Source of the DNA: Poa pratensis
Lineage: Eukaryota > Streptophyta > Magnoliopsida > Poales > Poaceae
Assembly (NCBI GenBank): GCA_947311845.1
Contig: CAMZMU010000041.1
Span: forward strand, 136,990,775-137,054,774
Direction: 5' to 3'
DNA: 64,000 bases
Below are positions 21,571 through 33,171 of this stretch, in pieces. The position numbers and the translations under genes were made by a program. Position 1 is the first letter of the stretch. Every line of letters starts with the position of its first letter. The notes beneath the pieces were generated by a model. That model searched no databases. It was not told where the DNA came from and saw only the letters and a program-made list of their open reading frames with translations.

Positions 21571-23572
21571 TTTTTAGAAAAACAGGGGTCCTCCCCCGGC
21601 TCCATTTTATTAAATGAAACCATCAAGGTTTGGCTGGTTACAGGGCACAAAACTCGATCACGAACAGGAAGCAAAACTAAAACTAAAACTAGAAGTTCTC
21701 CTGGCTAAGCCAAGAACCAACATAAGAAGGTTTTACATCCAGAAGATATAGAGTTTGCCAAAAGCAGCCTCCGCTGTTAGAAACTACTACAAAGAGCCCT
21801 ACTGAAGCGGAGCTGGGCCAAGGACGATCGCGCAGGGGACCTTCGGGAGTCCAGAGCAGACCCCAGAGTTGAAGTAGGCGTCTTCCAGGTTCCCGCCACG
21901 GCGAGCTTCTTCAGATCAGGCGACCTTGGCTCGTCCATCTGGCCTCGAGGGAGCTGATCGGGGATGGCAGTTTTCACATTCTCCAGGTTTAGCCACATTC
22001 AATCATGGGAAGGCGTTCAGAATGCTGTTCACCAACCGGCAGAACGAGCCCACCTTCAGTTTCATTTGTTCCTTGAAGATCAGATCCCAACTCCTCAGAG
22101 AGTTCAGGATCAACCTCCAAACCTGTGAGAGACCGAGCCAAGAAAGTCCATCAAAGATTAGTCCATTTCTAATTTTCCAGATACTCCATAAAGAACAAGC
22201 ACAAACTGAATTAAGGACAGCATGTTTCTTGTTAGCCAACCGTAAGCTAGCAACAGAGATGTAGCCGTTGCTCAAATCTATATCAAAGAAGCGAGCAATC
22301 TCTTGCCAGACAAGTTTAGCAACAATGCAATCGAAGAAAAGGTGTTGAACTGTTTCATTTTCCGAACAGAAAACACAGTCCTCAGGTTTATTCATTTTTT
22401 CTTTTCTTCAAGTTGTCCCTAGTCATTAGTTTGTTATGTGCTAGAAGCCAAAGGAAAATATGGACTCTAGGAGGGATGTGTAACTTCCAAACCGCAGGGA
22501 TGTGTTCAAGTCTGACACCCCCGCAATTGACGATTGCATAATGAGAGGAACAAGAATACACCCCCTTATGCTCATACTGCTAGATCATGACACCCTCTTC
22601 GTTTGTCAGAGAGATACTAGCAGCAACTTCTCTGAGCTCATGCCAAAGCAGCATAAACTCACTGGAAAAGTTTCTTCTAAACGTCAACTTAAGATTAGTA
22701 CCATCCCACAACCTATCTACTGTTTTCTCCTATTCATTACAAACAGAATAAATTGGGAAGAATTACACGGCTAGCGGGGAAGTGCCGAACCATGTATCTT
22801 CCCAAAAGCGAACCTTAGCCCCATTTCCTATTTTCCACCTATAACCGAATTTAAGCGACTTGATAGCCCACAAAATTCCTTTCCAGAACTGCGAGACACC
22901 AACAGTGTTCTTGCTATAGAGGATGTTGGGGTTTTTGGTATCGTACTTGCTATCCACTAAAGTTCTCCAGATTTTACCCTCGTCTTTCATGTATCTTTTC
23001 ACCCAAGAGCTAAGAAGACAAAGGTTCACATCTCCTAAGTTAGGGATGCCTAAGCCTCCGTACTCTTTTTGCTTGCACACTAATTTCCAATTGGCCAAGT
23101 GAATTTTCCTATTTCCTTCAAAATCGTTCCACAAGCAGTTGGCTATTTGAGAGTTGATCAACTCAAGAGCCCACTTCGGGAATTTGAAGAACGACAAAAG
23201 GTAAACTGGAATACTAGCTAAGCAAGTGCGAATGAGAATGACTCTAGCTGCATAAGAGAGGAGCTTTCCTCTCCAACCAGCGTTCTTCTTAAGGATTTTG
23301 TCCATGAGAGGTTGCAAATCAGCCCTTGACAGCTTTTCATGATGGAGCGGAACGCCTAGATATTTAATGGGAAATTGTCCTACAGGGCAGCCGAAAATTT
23401 TGGTGAAAGGTGTAAGCTCATCTGGTTCTACACCTATCGGAATGAGTTCACTTTTGTTGAAGTTGATTCTCATTCCCGAAACTTGTTCAAAACAGGAAAG
23501 AATCCATTTAAAATTTATTGCTTTTTCTCTATCACATTCAGCAAAGAGGATGGTGTCATCTGCATTACTATG
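21571..23572 (-). mobile_element. 5'-truncated L1-type LINE
   Basis: Minus-strand non-LTR retrotransposon flanked by the 10-bp duplication TCTCCGATTT. The 3' end (left) has a short A run after TTTCTA. The minus-strand order is: RT from the catalytic box onward (23473..22763), then a zf-RVT-like C-terminal domain (22395..22003). The copy begins almost exactly at the RT active site, which reads ADDTILFAE. 5' truncation is normal for LINE insertions. It sits in the downstream part of SAUR copy A. Confidence 0.88.
22003..23570 (-). pseudogene. LINE reverse transcriptase C-terminal part and zf-RVT domain
   Basis: The 23473..22763 frame (236 codons) carries SELIPIG, FPIKYLGVPLHH, WRGKLLSYAARVILIRT and VYLLSFFKFP, all typical of plant L1 RT after the YADD box. 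It continues through NWKLVCKQKEYGGLGIPNL. The 22395..22003 frame carries CVFCSENETVQHLFFDC and VWQEIARFF, the Cys/His-type zf-RVT module. A gap with frameshifts lies between 22763 and 22395. No endonuclease domain is present because of truncation. Confidence 0.88.
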
Positions 23573-23582
23573 TCTCCGATTT
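23573..23582. repeat. LINE target-site duplication, right
   Basis: TCTCCGATTT, the match of 21561..21570. Confidence 0.8.
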
Positions 23583-23789
23583 AAAACTCTCCGGTTTTTC
23601 TTCCTTGTAAACTACTATTACACTTCACTTTTCTATCTAAATGTAACCTACCTATGTCTGCTACTTCTCTCGTCTTCTTCTTTTGTTTCTAGTACTCTTT
23701 TATTGCTAGTTGAAACTGCTAATACCACCATTCATCCCGTCATCCCTTAGTGTGTCGTTAATATGTATATATGAAGACCTCTGAGGTAA

Positions 23790-24560
23790 AACAATGTCAC
23801 CTGTTAGAACTCGTTTTTGGCAGGCTGCCAATATGTGCAGATGGATCATGGAGAAGGGATAAACCTGGGTGGACGCGCTCGAGTTGAAGCCAGAAGCAGG
23901 AGGAAGATGGACGTGAATTAGCACCTGGACACGGTGAAGTAGGACTATCCGTAGAGACTAGAAGATGCAAATCGCCAGTGACAACCGACACAATCCAGTA
24001 AAGGCCAGGAGCGGGAGACGACTGAAGTTCGGAGACCAAGATGAGTCGGCATTGGCTCGAGCAATATGTTAATCTGAGACGAGCGAGGCACCCATGTATC
24101 AAGGAACAAATAGGCCCGCCGGGCCGGTTAGAAAGGAAGACGCAAGGCCCAAGACTACACCGACCTCGATGTGACGACTTGGAAGGAACCTCCAACACAG
24201 AAGGAAACTTGACATGTCCAAGGGCAAGTCGGACGCCTGGAGTTCAAGTCAAGTACGAAGTCGTGGTAGACTCTCTTAGTCTAGCAAAGAGTAGGATTTT
24301 GACTCAAACTTGTACTACATAGACCGTGACTTGCACAGGAAGTCCGACTGGCTATATAATGTTAGGTTGATGGCCGATTGTAATCTAAGCACACAAATCC
24401 AATTAATCGCAACTTTACATCTATTTTTATCATCTACCTCTTTTTTTCACCGCTTTCATTCAATTCAGTGACTCTGCTGATCGACAACCGAGTTAGGAGC
24501 TAGTGAATCGGCCTAATTCAGCGAATCATTGTCGCGAGCCCTTATGAGGTCCCTCCCGGG
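23790..24560 (+). repeat. Possible gypsy LTR fragment
   Basis: A TATA-like GGCTATATAATG lies near 24350, and the upstream block (ACTTGGAAGGAACCTCCAAC, GGAGTTCAAGTC) has the style of gypsy LTRs in cereals. No TG...CA ends, target duplication, primer site or coding sequence could be fixed. Tentative. Confidence 0.35.
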
Positions 24561-26688
24561 CGAGTGGGCGTATGATTCAAAAGCGTCGGCTTACTATCTT
24601 CTGTATCACGCTGGAAGTTGGCCTCCCACGTAAGCTTGCGGTGTATCACCCTGTCTCCATGGGTACAGGTGGACGTGTTCATTTAAGGATGAATAAGACG
24701 TCGACACCACTCATTCCACTCCTAATGGTATCGAACTGGGTTTTGTTGAGAAAACTACCTAAGAAAATGAAAAAATAGAACAAATCAAAAATGTTGCATT
24801 GTCGGTTTTAGCAAAAACTTAGGGAGAGGTCAACCGAGGAAATCAGGTAAAGTACATGAAATATAAAGTATACTTCGGCTTTCAAGACCGACTCTTTCAA
24901 CTCAGACATCCATCCCTGCACTTGCCCGCCTTTTCTATCTGTATGTTGGTAGGTAGAAATAACTATGTGATTCGCTACGCTTGCTTGCGCCCAACCCTAT
25001 AAGCTGACTCTAATGCATGCCTAGCGGTTAGCGACAATTTTAAGGTAGTACGAATTACTAAGCTTTACTTTTTCCTAGATGCTAATATGCACTGCCGGTT
25101 GTGCTCTCCCTGCGGGTAATAGCAAGAGAGTGAAGAAAGAACGATCCTGAAAAACTTCAGCAGTGAATGAGTCTGACTCGAGTTCGTTAGTCAAAGGCAT
25201 GGCAAGAGAGCAACGTCAACTCGCGAACGGTCCGTGAGGGAACAACCGACAATACTGTTGCGAGACTGGTACTTGGCGGATCGAGAGCAACATATAGAGT
25301 AAGGTTTCCTATCACGATGTCGCTCCATTTGAAGGCTCGCCACTCCCCCTTTCTTTAAATTTGGAATTTTAAAAGATTCCAAAAAATAATCTTGAATATA
25401 TACAAATGTTATTTAAATTTTCTGCATAGTTTTGATGTCGGTTGTTATAGTTTGGTCTATGTGTGACGACATGTTGGGATTACCTCAACCACGTCACGTT
25501 AACAACTTTCCGATGGCCAACCTAGTTCAGCTAATATAGCCCGTAAAAATTATGCCATAAGACATGGCAGCGCCACAACCGATTAGCAAGTCAATCAAGA
25601 AAATCTATATATTTTTGGTATTTTTCACTTCATGCAAATATGATGAAAATGTAAGTTATAATCTCATTCTGCATGAGATGTTAAAAAGGGTTATAATTAT
25701 ATTACAAAATATCATCAGTTGTGAAGTTGTGATCACTGAACACAATTTATCAAAGAGCACACGATCATCAATTATATCATATGTAACAGAAAACCAATTA
25801 TTAGTGTGCGCAAATTCACAAGTAAAAATAATACCTTTTTATGTTCAGCACTCGAACATAAGATATCTGGTTCCAAAGAGACAAATCAAATATTGTACAT
25901 CATATCCTACACCACTCTCACAACTTTTATTGTGACTTATTTCATTTTTACCAGAGGAGCAAATAGCTCACTCAAAGAGAAGTTATTCAGTCCATCAACA
26001 AGTTAACTATATTCAATTATTAATGGAAAATCAAAATATCCTTATGTCCCACACTTAACGGGACGAGACAATAAATCTGAAATTTGGACTCCGCTCCAAC
26101 AGTGCACGTTTTGCTTGGATAGATTCAGACATTCAGTATGGATACGCATATAAAACGTGTTGGCGTGACAAGTGGAATGGAGTCCGGAGAATTAAGCAGT
26201 AGATGAACCGTTCTTCAGGTGCCTCGGCTACTATTCAAGATTCAAACCGCTACTGCTACGACGTGACATACAGGGTCACAATGGGATAAGGAATAAGTGG
26301 CCCGTCACAATTTGCAAGTTGGCCGCATGGAAAACGGGTAGATTCCTTTATCACTCGCACCACGGGTTCCGGCTCTGAAGAAGTTGCACCGTAGACGCCG
26401 GCGAGTGTCTCTGTGTTTTGTGGCCGGTTTTACATGCGCTAAACTGAACTGGACCAATCTTCCTGGCCAAGGTATCACTGGTTTCTACTCAGACGGCCTG
26501 ACGGCATAGCCACTGCCTCGGAAAAAGAAGTTCTCACCTTCTTCTTTTTTTTTACTTGAAGAAGTTCTCACTTTTCCTATGACATATTCGGTACTGAAAA
26601 CACACACACACACACAAAATAACCACGGTTTTGCGGAGAAACCATGCACCGTTCACGTACCTGACTACTGTTAAAAAATTCCGGACTA
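24561..26688. other. Unassigned intergenic DNA
   Basis: No convincing gene. ORFs here are short and lack recognisable domains. A short AC repeat lies near 26602..26617, and GAAGTTCTCAC is directly repeated near 26528 and 26560. Probably old repeat DNA. Confidence 0.5.
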
Positions 26689-29600
26689 TCTCCACTATAA
26701 TATAAAAAGACAGAGTCTGTCAGATCCGGAGGATCTGAACCGTTCACCACGCCAGATCCAACGTCTTAGATTGTCCCAATGTTGTATGATGTGCACCTTT
26801 TTCTGGAAAAAAAAACCCACTCTCCCGAAAAAGGCAACCGTCCCCGCCCCGTCCCCCACTAATCGCGGCCGTTCCCCGCAACGCCGCACCACCGCACACC
26901 CACGAGCTGATTCCGCCCACTCACCCTCGCGCCGCTACCGTCCCCGCCCTGCCGCACCGCCGACGCGTAGCTTTTCCCCGCTCCGACGGCCACGGCTGCC
27001 GCCCACGCTTGCGGAGGATGCAGTTGCAGCGCGATGCAGAGGTTCATGCTTGTCCGAGATCGCCGATTCCGGCCGGCCGGCCGGCACTGTGGAGGGCGAG
27101 CGGTCGTCAGATCAGGCCGCTGCCGTCACACCCTGAATCTCGATTCCCCACCCCTTCAGGCCATTAGCCCTCTCTCCTGCCTCTGACCGAGCCAGCCCCT
27201 CCCTCTCCTACCTGCGCCCCTGCCCACCAAGATTCAGTATCAACTATCAAGGATGCATCGAGTTCATGGAGTTCAGGTCCGTAATGTTTTTCTGGGTAGT
27301 TTGTGCAGTTAGCACATGGAGTTTTTTTTATCAAGTGCTTCATACATTTGGTTATTTCTCAATGCGCATGTTTTTTCATTTCATACACTCCAATTGAGCA
27401 GCAACTGTAGAAAGTTGAGAGGTACCACAAAGCAGCCTGTGTTGTTCATGAGTATACGCCATCAGCCATTAAATTGAGCTTTTGTTTTTTGAATGATTAC
27501 TGTGGGGGAATCAAGCATACTCATTTAAGTGCCCATTTATTCTGTCACTTACGGAAGTATATTACTGTAATGTGTTCCTTTGAATCCATCACCATTGTTC
27601 TCAGCTCCATCTAATATGGTTTCTGGCTTTCTGCTATTAGCTCTATGCTCCCTATCCCATGGAGAGGACCCCCTGAGGAGCACTTCTAGGCAGTCCTCAG
27701 CGTTATGTGCAATGGCTGATGAGGTTGATCAGAGCATATAATTTCGATGTGAAGCTGAATGGTTTTACACTTAATGGTGCCAGTGTATATGAGAGACCAG
27801 GTTAACAGGTACTGATCATCGAGCAATCATTTCGGAGCTGCATCTGCCTTTTTGTGCCCAGTGCGGGCACACCTCCTGCCATTCCTACAGAGTAGTGCAA
27901 ATTGGTTATTCGGTTTCACACCATGGAGCCATAGTTGTTGTAGAAGCCAACCACATTTGCATGATATCAAGGGTAATAGAGAAAATCAGGAGTAGTACAA
28001 CATCAATTGCAGTTTTGGTCACTTCTTGACTGATTCTTCTGTGAAGGCATCCTTTCTCAGAACATTATATATACTGCTGGTCTCGAATTATGAAGAATCC
28101 TTACAATATTACTGTAATGTATTGCTTTGGATCCATCACTATTGTTCACTGTTCTGAACTTCTCCAGATGCAAGGACCAGCCATTGAACTACATTATTAG
28201 GGACCTCCATGTATTGAGTAAGCGGATTAGTGACTTATTATGGTGATAAATATGTGATATTGGCATAGCTTGATGGTTTCCTCTACAGATAGTGGTAATT
28301 TGTTCTTTCTTAAATACACAAACTTGCATCTCAAAACTTTGATGAATTCTATCATTTCCTTGTATTATGTGAAAACCCAATATTTTCATTGGCTTATGCA
28401 CGCACTTGTATATCAGAATTTCAATTTCTGTTTCTTAGGTACAAATGAGTGGAAAATAAGATTGAAGTACTTTTGGTGGAAACATACATCAAATTTATGG
28501 TGCAATGATTGCGTAAATTCATCCAAAGCTACTGGAAGTTCCCTTATTCTGCAAATTTTGTATAGATATTGAAATCGTTGTACTGAATTCATATTGCTCA
28601 AGCTTTATAAGTCACATTCCTAGATTGTGATGAAAGCTAAATGATGTGCAACTCAGAACTTCTCTCTTTTAATTTTGTATTTTAGAGACTTGATGACCGA
28701 TAATACTTCTTATGTATTCCCTTCTTGGATAATGTCTAAACTTGGAAGCTTCATGTTCATGGTCCATAGTAGTTTTTCAGATGAATGTTGATTCTGCTTG
28801 TTCTCCTATATTATTTGAGTTAAGATAATAATTTAGCAGTTCAAGCCGTTACCACATCAGCCAGATTTCCTAGATGGTATTGTGATTTATTTAAAATTTA
28901 GGAAAATTTATATTTAGCCAATGCCTGTTCTGATTTCAGCCTGGCAAAATAGGTTTCCAGGAGTTAGTTTTGCTACAGCTTTAATTTATTATATAATATC
29001 ATGCACCTCCATGGAAGAGTTATGCAAATACTTGAGCAAGAAGAGTTTTGCTGGTTGTGTTGTTAAGAAATCCGTGAGCCGATTCGGAATTTATTTATTC
29101 TACTAAAGCTACTTCTATTAGGGAATTCTATGCATACAAATACTTAATGATCATATAATTGTACGGGAGAAAGGAAACATATTTTTTAAAGAGAAAACGT
29201 AGATAATTGTTTACCTTGTAGCTTCATCTTGTTTTATGGGGAAAGATATCTGGAGTCTTAATATGCTATATGATTTTTGTATTTTGTATAGTTTGAAGAC
29301 ATTTCTCTTTGACTTGAGCTTAGATGTGGTGGGTACTTTGGGGCTTCTGAGGAGATAATTGTTTTGATGTTTTGTGTAGGTATGCTAGAGAAGATATACA
29401 CCCTGTGCTGGTGGAGATGGATGAATTAAATGGTGTTTTCACATTATTATTTGTGTTCACATGCCTTCTTTATTTGCTTGTCTGATGCCAGTCTTCATAG
29501 CTGCCAAAGCCATCGAACCAAACAAAGGTCGTCGCAAATGTCCGGGCTGGATTTTACCCTTTGCTTTGACCTACATTATAGGTGGCTTAGCACATGGTGG

Positions 29601-29941
29601 TGTGCTCCATCACCATGTTGTGGATGATGCATGCTCGGAGCTCATCCTAAGGAGAGCGAGATGTGCCCTATCTACAGGCAGTCTACATCGACCAATACCA
29701 AACACACCATATGATTTTGTTTAGATGATGTGATATTCACCTGTATGCAACTAAAGCTCTCTGCAGATGTTAGTGTTATTTGAAGGATTGCATTCCTCAT
29801 ATTTATGAGTTAAGTTGTGTTAGTTCAGTGAACAGATAAGTCTTAGAGTTTGTGTTCGCTCAAATATTGATACATGAGAAACTACTAGATCAATATATTT
29901 AAGTACTTTCAACACGTGTATTGCACGTACATGGTTACTAG
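26689..29941 (+). mobile_element. Helitron A (non-autonomous)
   Basis: Starts TCTCCACTATAATATAAAAA directly after an A (26688). It ends with a 5-bp-stem hairpin (ACGTG TATTG CACGT, about 29914..29928), nine bases, then CTAG (29938..29941) followed by T. Insertion between A and T, 5' TC, 3' hairpin and CTAG are the Helitron rules. No Rep or helicase coding was seen in its 3253 bp. The first 500 bp are GC-rich (26840..27140) and the rest is AT-rich with short ORFs. Captured host fragments are possible but none was identified. Confidence 0.8.
29914..29928 (+). terminator. Helitron A terminal hairpin
   Basis: ACGTG and CACGT pair around a TATTG loop, nine bases before the terminal CTAG. This is the Helitron 3' transposition terminator, not a transcription terminator. 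Confidence 0.75.
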
Positions 29942-30443
29942 TAGGAGAAAAGGAAACGAAGCAAAAACGATGTGCTTGGCGTTGGCTACTTGGCCACATG
30001 CGCACGTGCCGCCTAAGAAAACTGGGGCTATAGTAGTCAGAGCCGCTGTCGATTGCGCGAATGGAGGACGGCCGCGCCAACAGCATATCCTCCTGCTCCA
30101 TGGTGTGTTTCTGACCAAAGGGTTCCGGCCTTGGCCAACAAGTCGTCGTCGTTAACCGCCGTCTTCCGTAGAGATAGGCTCTATACCGGGTGGGTTTCTA
30201 CTGGGAGCGCATGTTTGTTTGCTACTGTATGTAAAAGAAAATTGTTTGCTACTATATGTAGGAGTAGTAATCTTTATTCGTCAACAAATGCAAATCGATG
30301 GTCAAAGCTAGCTTTCTCCGTCAAGGCGTCGACCACCAGTCCAAGAGAGGATTCGGAAGCTTTCTACCTTTGATTGCAAACAGTTTGAACATCTCGGAAC
30401 CTGCAACGTTCTATGATTTTCAGAATGAATGAACGGACTCTTA
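29942..30443. other. Unassigned DNA between Helitron A and Harbinger-like element
   Basis: No gene recognised. A short repeat of TTTGCTACTGTATGTA type occurs near 30217 and 30245. Confidence 0.5.
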
Positions 30444-31131
30444 GAACATGATATATCCAACCGCCCATCCCAGCCCGAATACAGAATGTGCATCCAACTG
30501 GATGCTCCATAGTCAGCCCATTTGCCTGGGCTATCCGGCAAATCTCAAACCCAACCCATATGTGGGTAGAATTTGGGGCTATCTGAACTCGCCCAGACGT
30601 GTCCACCATGTTGTCTCCGACAGCTCAGACCCATCCAAAATCACACCAAATTCCACTTGATCCCCGTCCTTTGCCGCGTTCGTCTCATTTCTTCCACCAC
30701 ATCTCTAACTTTCTCCTACCCGGCTCCGTCGTCCGCTATCGAGAGAAGGAACCTAATGGAGAAGGACGCTCTTGTCGTGGACCTTGTGGAGAAGCACGGA
30801 TCGTCCCAATGCGTCGAGCAGAGCCCGTCGTCGGAGCTGAAGCCGGAGACCCTCGCCCGGAAGGAGAGGCGTCACATTTGTGGCTATTGATTCATTCTTG
30901 TATCAGTTTATATGAATTTGAAGAATTTTATTTGGTGTTGAATTCGGTTAAGACATGTTTCGGTTAATTCGCGTTGAATTGTGGATCAATTAATCCACGT
31001 TGCATGTGGTTGCATAAATTTGGGGGTTGGGTTTGAGGAGGACGGATGCAGGACAAGACTTTTGGGGTTTGTCCGGCCCTGTCCGCGTATAGTTAAGGGC
31101 TCAAATTTAGTGATTGGGGTTGGAGATGCTC
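30444..31131. mobile_element. Small Harbinger-like non-autonomous element
   Basis: Ends GAACATGATATATCCAACC (left) and, reverse-complemented, GAGCATCTCCAACCCC (right), flanked by TTA on both sides (30441..30443, 31132..31134). The 3-bp TWA duplication and GAGCATCTCCAAC-type ends fit PIF/Harbinger. The left end is degenerate. The internal ORF 30573..30890 shows no transposase motif. Confidence 0.6.
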
Positions 31132-31134
31132 TTA

Positions 31135-31559
31135 GTCTCCTTTCACGCATCAAAATTTCAGAATTTTTAAATGTGTTTTACTATTTTCTTCGAATTTTGT
31201 AATCGGGCAGAAGCATATGAGCTCGGGAGTCAAGACGGACATATCGTTGCATGCGATAGGTCGCCGTTTCGCAAGTCTTTTTCCATTTTATTTAGAGTAG
31301 GGAAAAGGTTTAGACGGCTCTATATTTTCCGGGGCCCTTTGTGCTTGGTTGAAAAATTGGCCCTATGAGTACTGTATATGTACGCATATGACGTACAATA
31401 TTAAAAGTTTAAACCGTTTAGATAAAACATTAACTTATCGTTGGTTGCCTTTTTTTGTCTGAAAAATGTCAAGTTCACTTAGTGCGTCCCGTGGCCGTCC
31501 CCTGAGGTATTTGAGCCAGTTCACGGCCAGGATCAAACGATCAAACGGTTTCCTTTTCC
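31135..31559. other. Unassigned DNA upstream of SAUR duplication unit
   Basis: No gene recognised. AT-rich, with no terminal repeat structure found. Confidence 0.4.
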
Positions 31560-31853
31560 TAGTATCATATATACTTCTGTTCGTCATGTTTATTCAATCT
31601 TCGGTTAGGGACAGCCAAACATCAAACCCAAATTTTGACGAGACTTCTTCAACCACGCAATTAACATAGGAATCATTGGCTTCATTGGTCTAAGATTTTG
31701 GACTTTAGTCAAAAGAAACGCAGAGTGCAATGATCTCGCATCCACCTCGAAGGACGCCGGGATGTTGATCGCGCCTGACTTGAGGAAGCTCACGTCCCGC
31801 TACTAGTTCTTCTACTCCACATCACCACATATATAGCCCACTTGGTGTCTTCC

Positions 31854-31862
31854 CTATAAATA
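31854..31862 (+). promoter_or_regulatory. TATA box of SAUR gene
   Basis: CTATAAATA about 130 bases upstream of the ATG at 31984, conserved in position in the pseudogene copy. A good match to the plant TATAAATA consensus. Confidence 0.75.
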
Positions 31863-31983
31863 CAGGCCCGCCCCCTTTGCCAGTTCAAAGCAGTGGTAAC
31901 CCAAGAAAACGTCAATCACTCGTCGCAGCTCCAAGTCTCCAACCTCGATCATTGTCCGATCATGTCTAACAAATAAAATCGCC

Positions 31984-32271
31984 ATGGTGTGGAGGAAGAA
32001 GAGTGGCAGCGAATCACCGTCGTCGCCCGGCGCGTCGCCCTGCTACGACAACGAGCACGAGAAGGTGCCGAGGGGGCACGTCCCGATGGTCACCGGCTGC
32101 GGCGAGCGGGTGGTGGTGCCGGTAAGGCTGCTCGCCGACCCATGCATCGCCGAGCTGCTGGACATGGCGGCGCAGCAGTATGGGTACGGCCAGTCGGGCG
32201 TGCTCCGGATCCCCTGCGACGCGGGCCATTTCCGGCGGGTCGTCAGCGGCGCGCTGCAGAGAACCTGCTAG
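31984..32271 (+). CDS. SAUR family protein (small auxin-up RNA)
   Basis: A single-exon, intronless 95-residue ORF, typical of the family. The N-terminus (MVWRKKSGSE) is short and variable. The SAUR core covers residues about 28..95: VPRGHVPMVTG, VVVPVRLLADPCIAELLDMA, QQYGYGQSGVLRIPCD, and a C-terminal HFRRVVSGAL. SAURs are small plant proteins; members of the family bind PP2C.D phosphatases and so raise plasma-membrane H+-ATPase activity and cell expansion. A function for this one is inferred from the family. The ATG follows a TATA box by 130 bases and sits in GCCATGG, a strong monocot start context. Codon use is very GC-rich at third positions. Intact, with a decayed tandem duplicate at 17761..18046. 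The protein ends soon after the core (LQRTC), with no long C-terminal tail. Confidence 0.93.
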   Translation: MVWRKKSGSESPSSPGASPCYDNEHEKVPRGHVPMVTGCGERVVVPVRLLADPCIAELLDMAAQQYGYGQSGVLRIPCDAGHFRRVVSGALQRTC

Positions 32272-33171
32272 CCGCCCGGGCTCAGACGAAGATATGAAGG
32301 TGGAGCTATAAATATACGGTGACAGTGTATAGAATTAATCTAGTTGGGTGTATAGTCTGTTACTCTGTTCTTTGATTGAACGATTCTTTGATAAATATAC
32401 GGCCGCGATACCAAATTTGGGTCAAATTCAAATTGTTCACCTCAGCTGCATAAGAAAGAAAGGATTGAAACCGTGTTCCCTTGGACACTTTTATTTCCAA
32501 TTTAGACGTACCAGTCTGTCTGGAACGAACGTCCTCGCTTCTTTGCGATCTATCAGGTAATTGCGTCACGTTGGTTAAAGTTCAGAGCTATGGAACTTAA
32601 ACAAATCTGCCAACGCTGCGACGCTGCGGCCTACGGGGATGGCTTTAGGCACGGTGATGGAATGTTCTGAAATCTGTACGGCCACTGCAAGAGCTTGTGG
32701 CCTGGTAGTGTGCATTTCGCCTTGTGCACAACTGAAACCGTGGATCGCACCACAACATAATCAGTCGTTTCTTTACGATCCTTCGGGAAATTGCATGCGT
32801 TCACTAAGGTTCAGAGTGTGTTGATTAAAGTTCAGACCTATAACATAGCTCAACGAAAACAAGTTTCGGTGGCTAGTATTTTTATAAATGGAAGTTAAAA
32901 CATCAATTTCCGTAGATCTTTAACAGGGAATAAGTCGGACAAATGGCTTGAGTTAGTTCAACATTTGATGGAGGTTACTTTGTCATATGAACCAGACGTT
33001 TTCAAATGAAGCTTAACTTCAACAGGTACCTATTCGGTCAAGTCCGTGTATCTGGATCTACATGATGGGAATACAAAATACTTGCGCAAATACATTTGAA
33101 AGATGAAAATGTCTTTGAAAATTAAGATTTTCATGTGGTTTCTACATTGTAAGGTTATTCTGACCAAAAAA

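Larger units (their letters stand above)
31560..32825. repeat. Duplicated SAUR segment, copy B
   Basis: The uninterrupted counterpart of 17343..18347 plus 21305..21500. It shows the local structure before the copia and Helitron insertions in copy A. Near its right end, blocks with TTAAAGTTCAGA at about 32574 and 32825 form an imperfect local repeat. Confidence 0.85.

Noticed and set aside
23790..24560. Calling a complete solo LTR here
   Set aside because: TATA-like and LTR-style sequence exist, but no defined TG...CA ends or target duplication; kept only as a low-confidence fragment.
26771..27136. Protein gene at the start of Helitron A
   Set aside because: Pro/Arg-rich translation of a GC-rich patch, no start context or domain, and an overlapping opposite-strand ORF.
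30573..30967. Short gene in the small Harbinger-like element
   Set aside because: Two overlapping frames of similar length with no motif; more likely a captured or random fragment.
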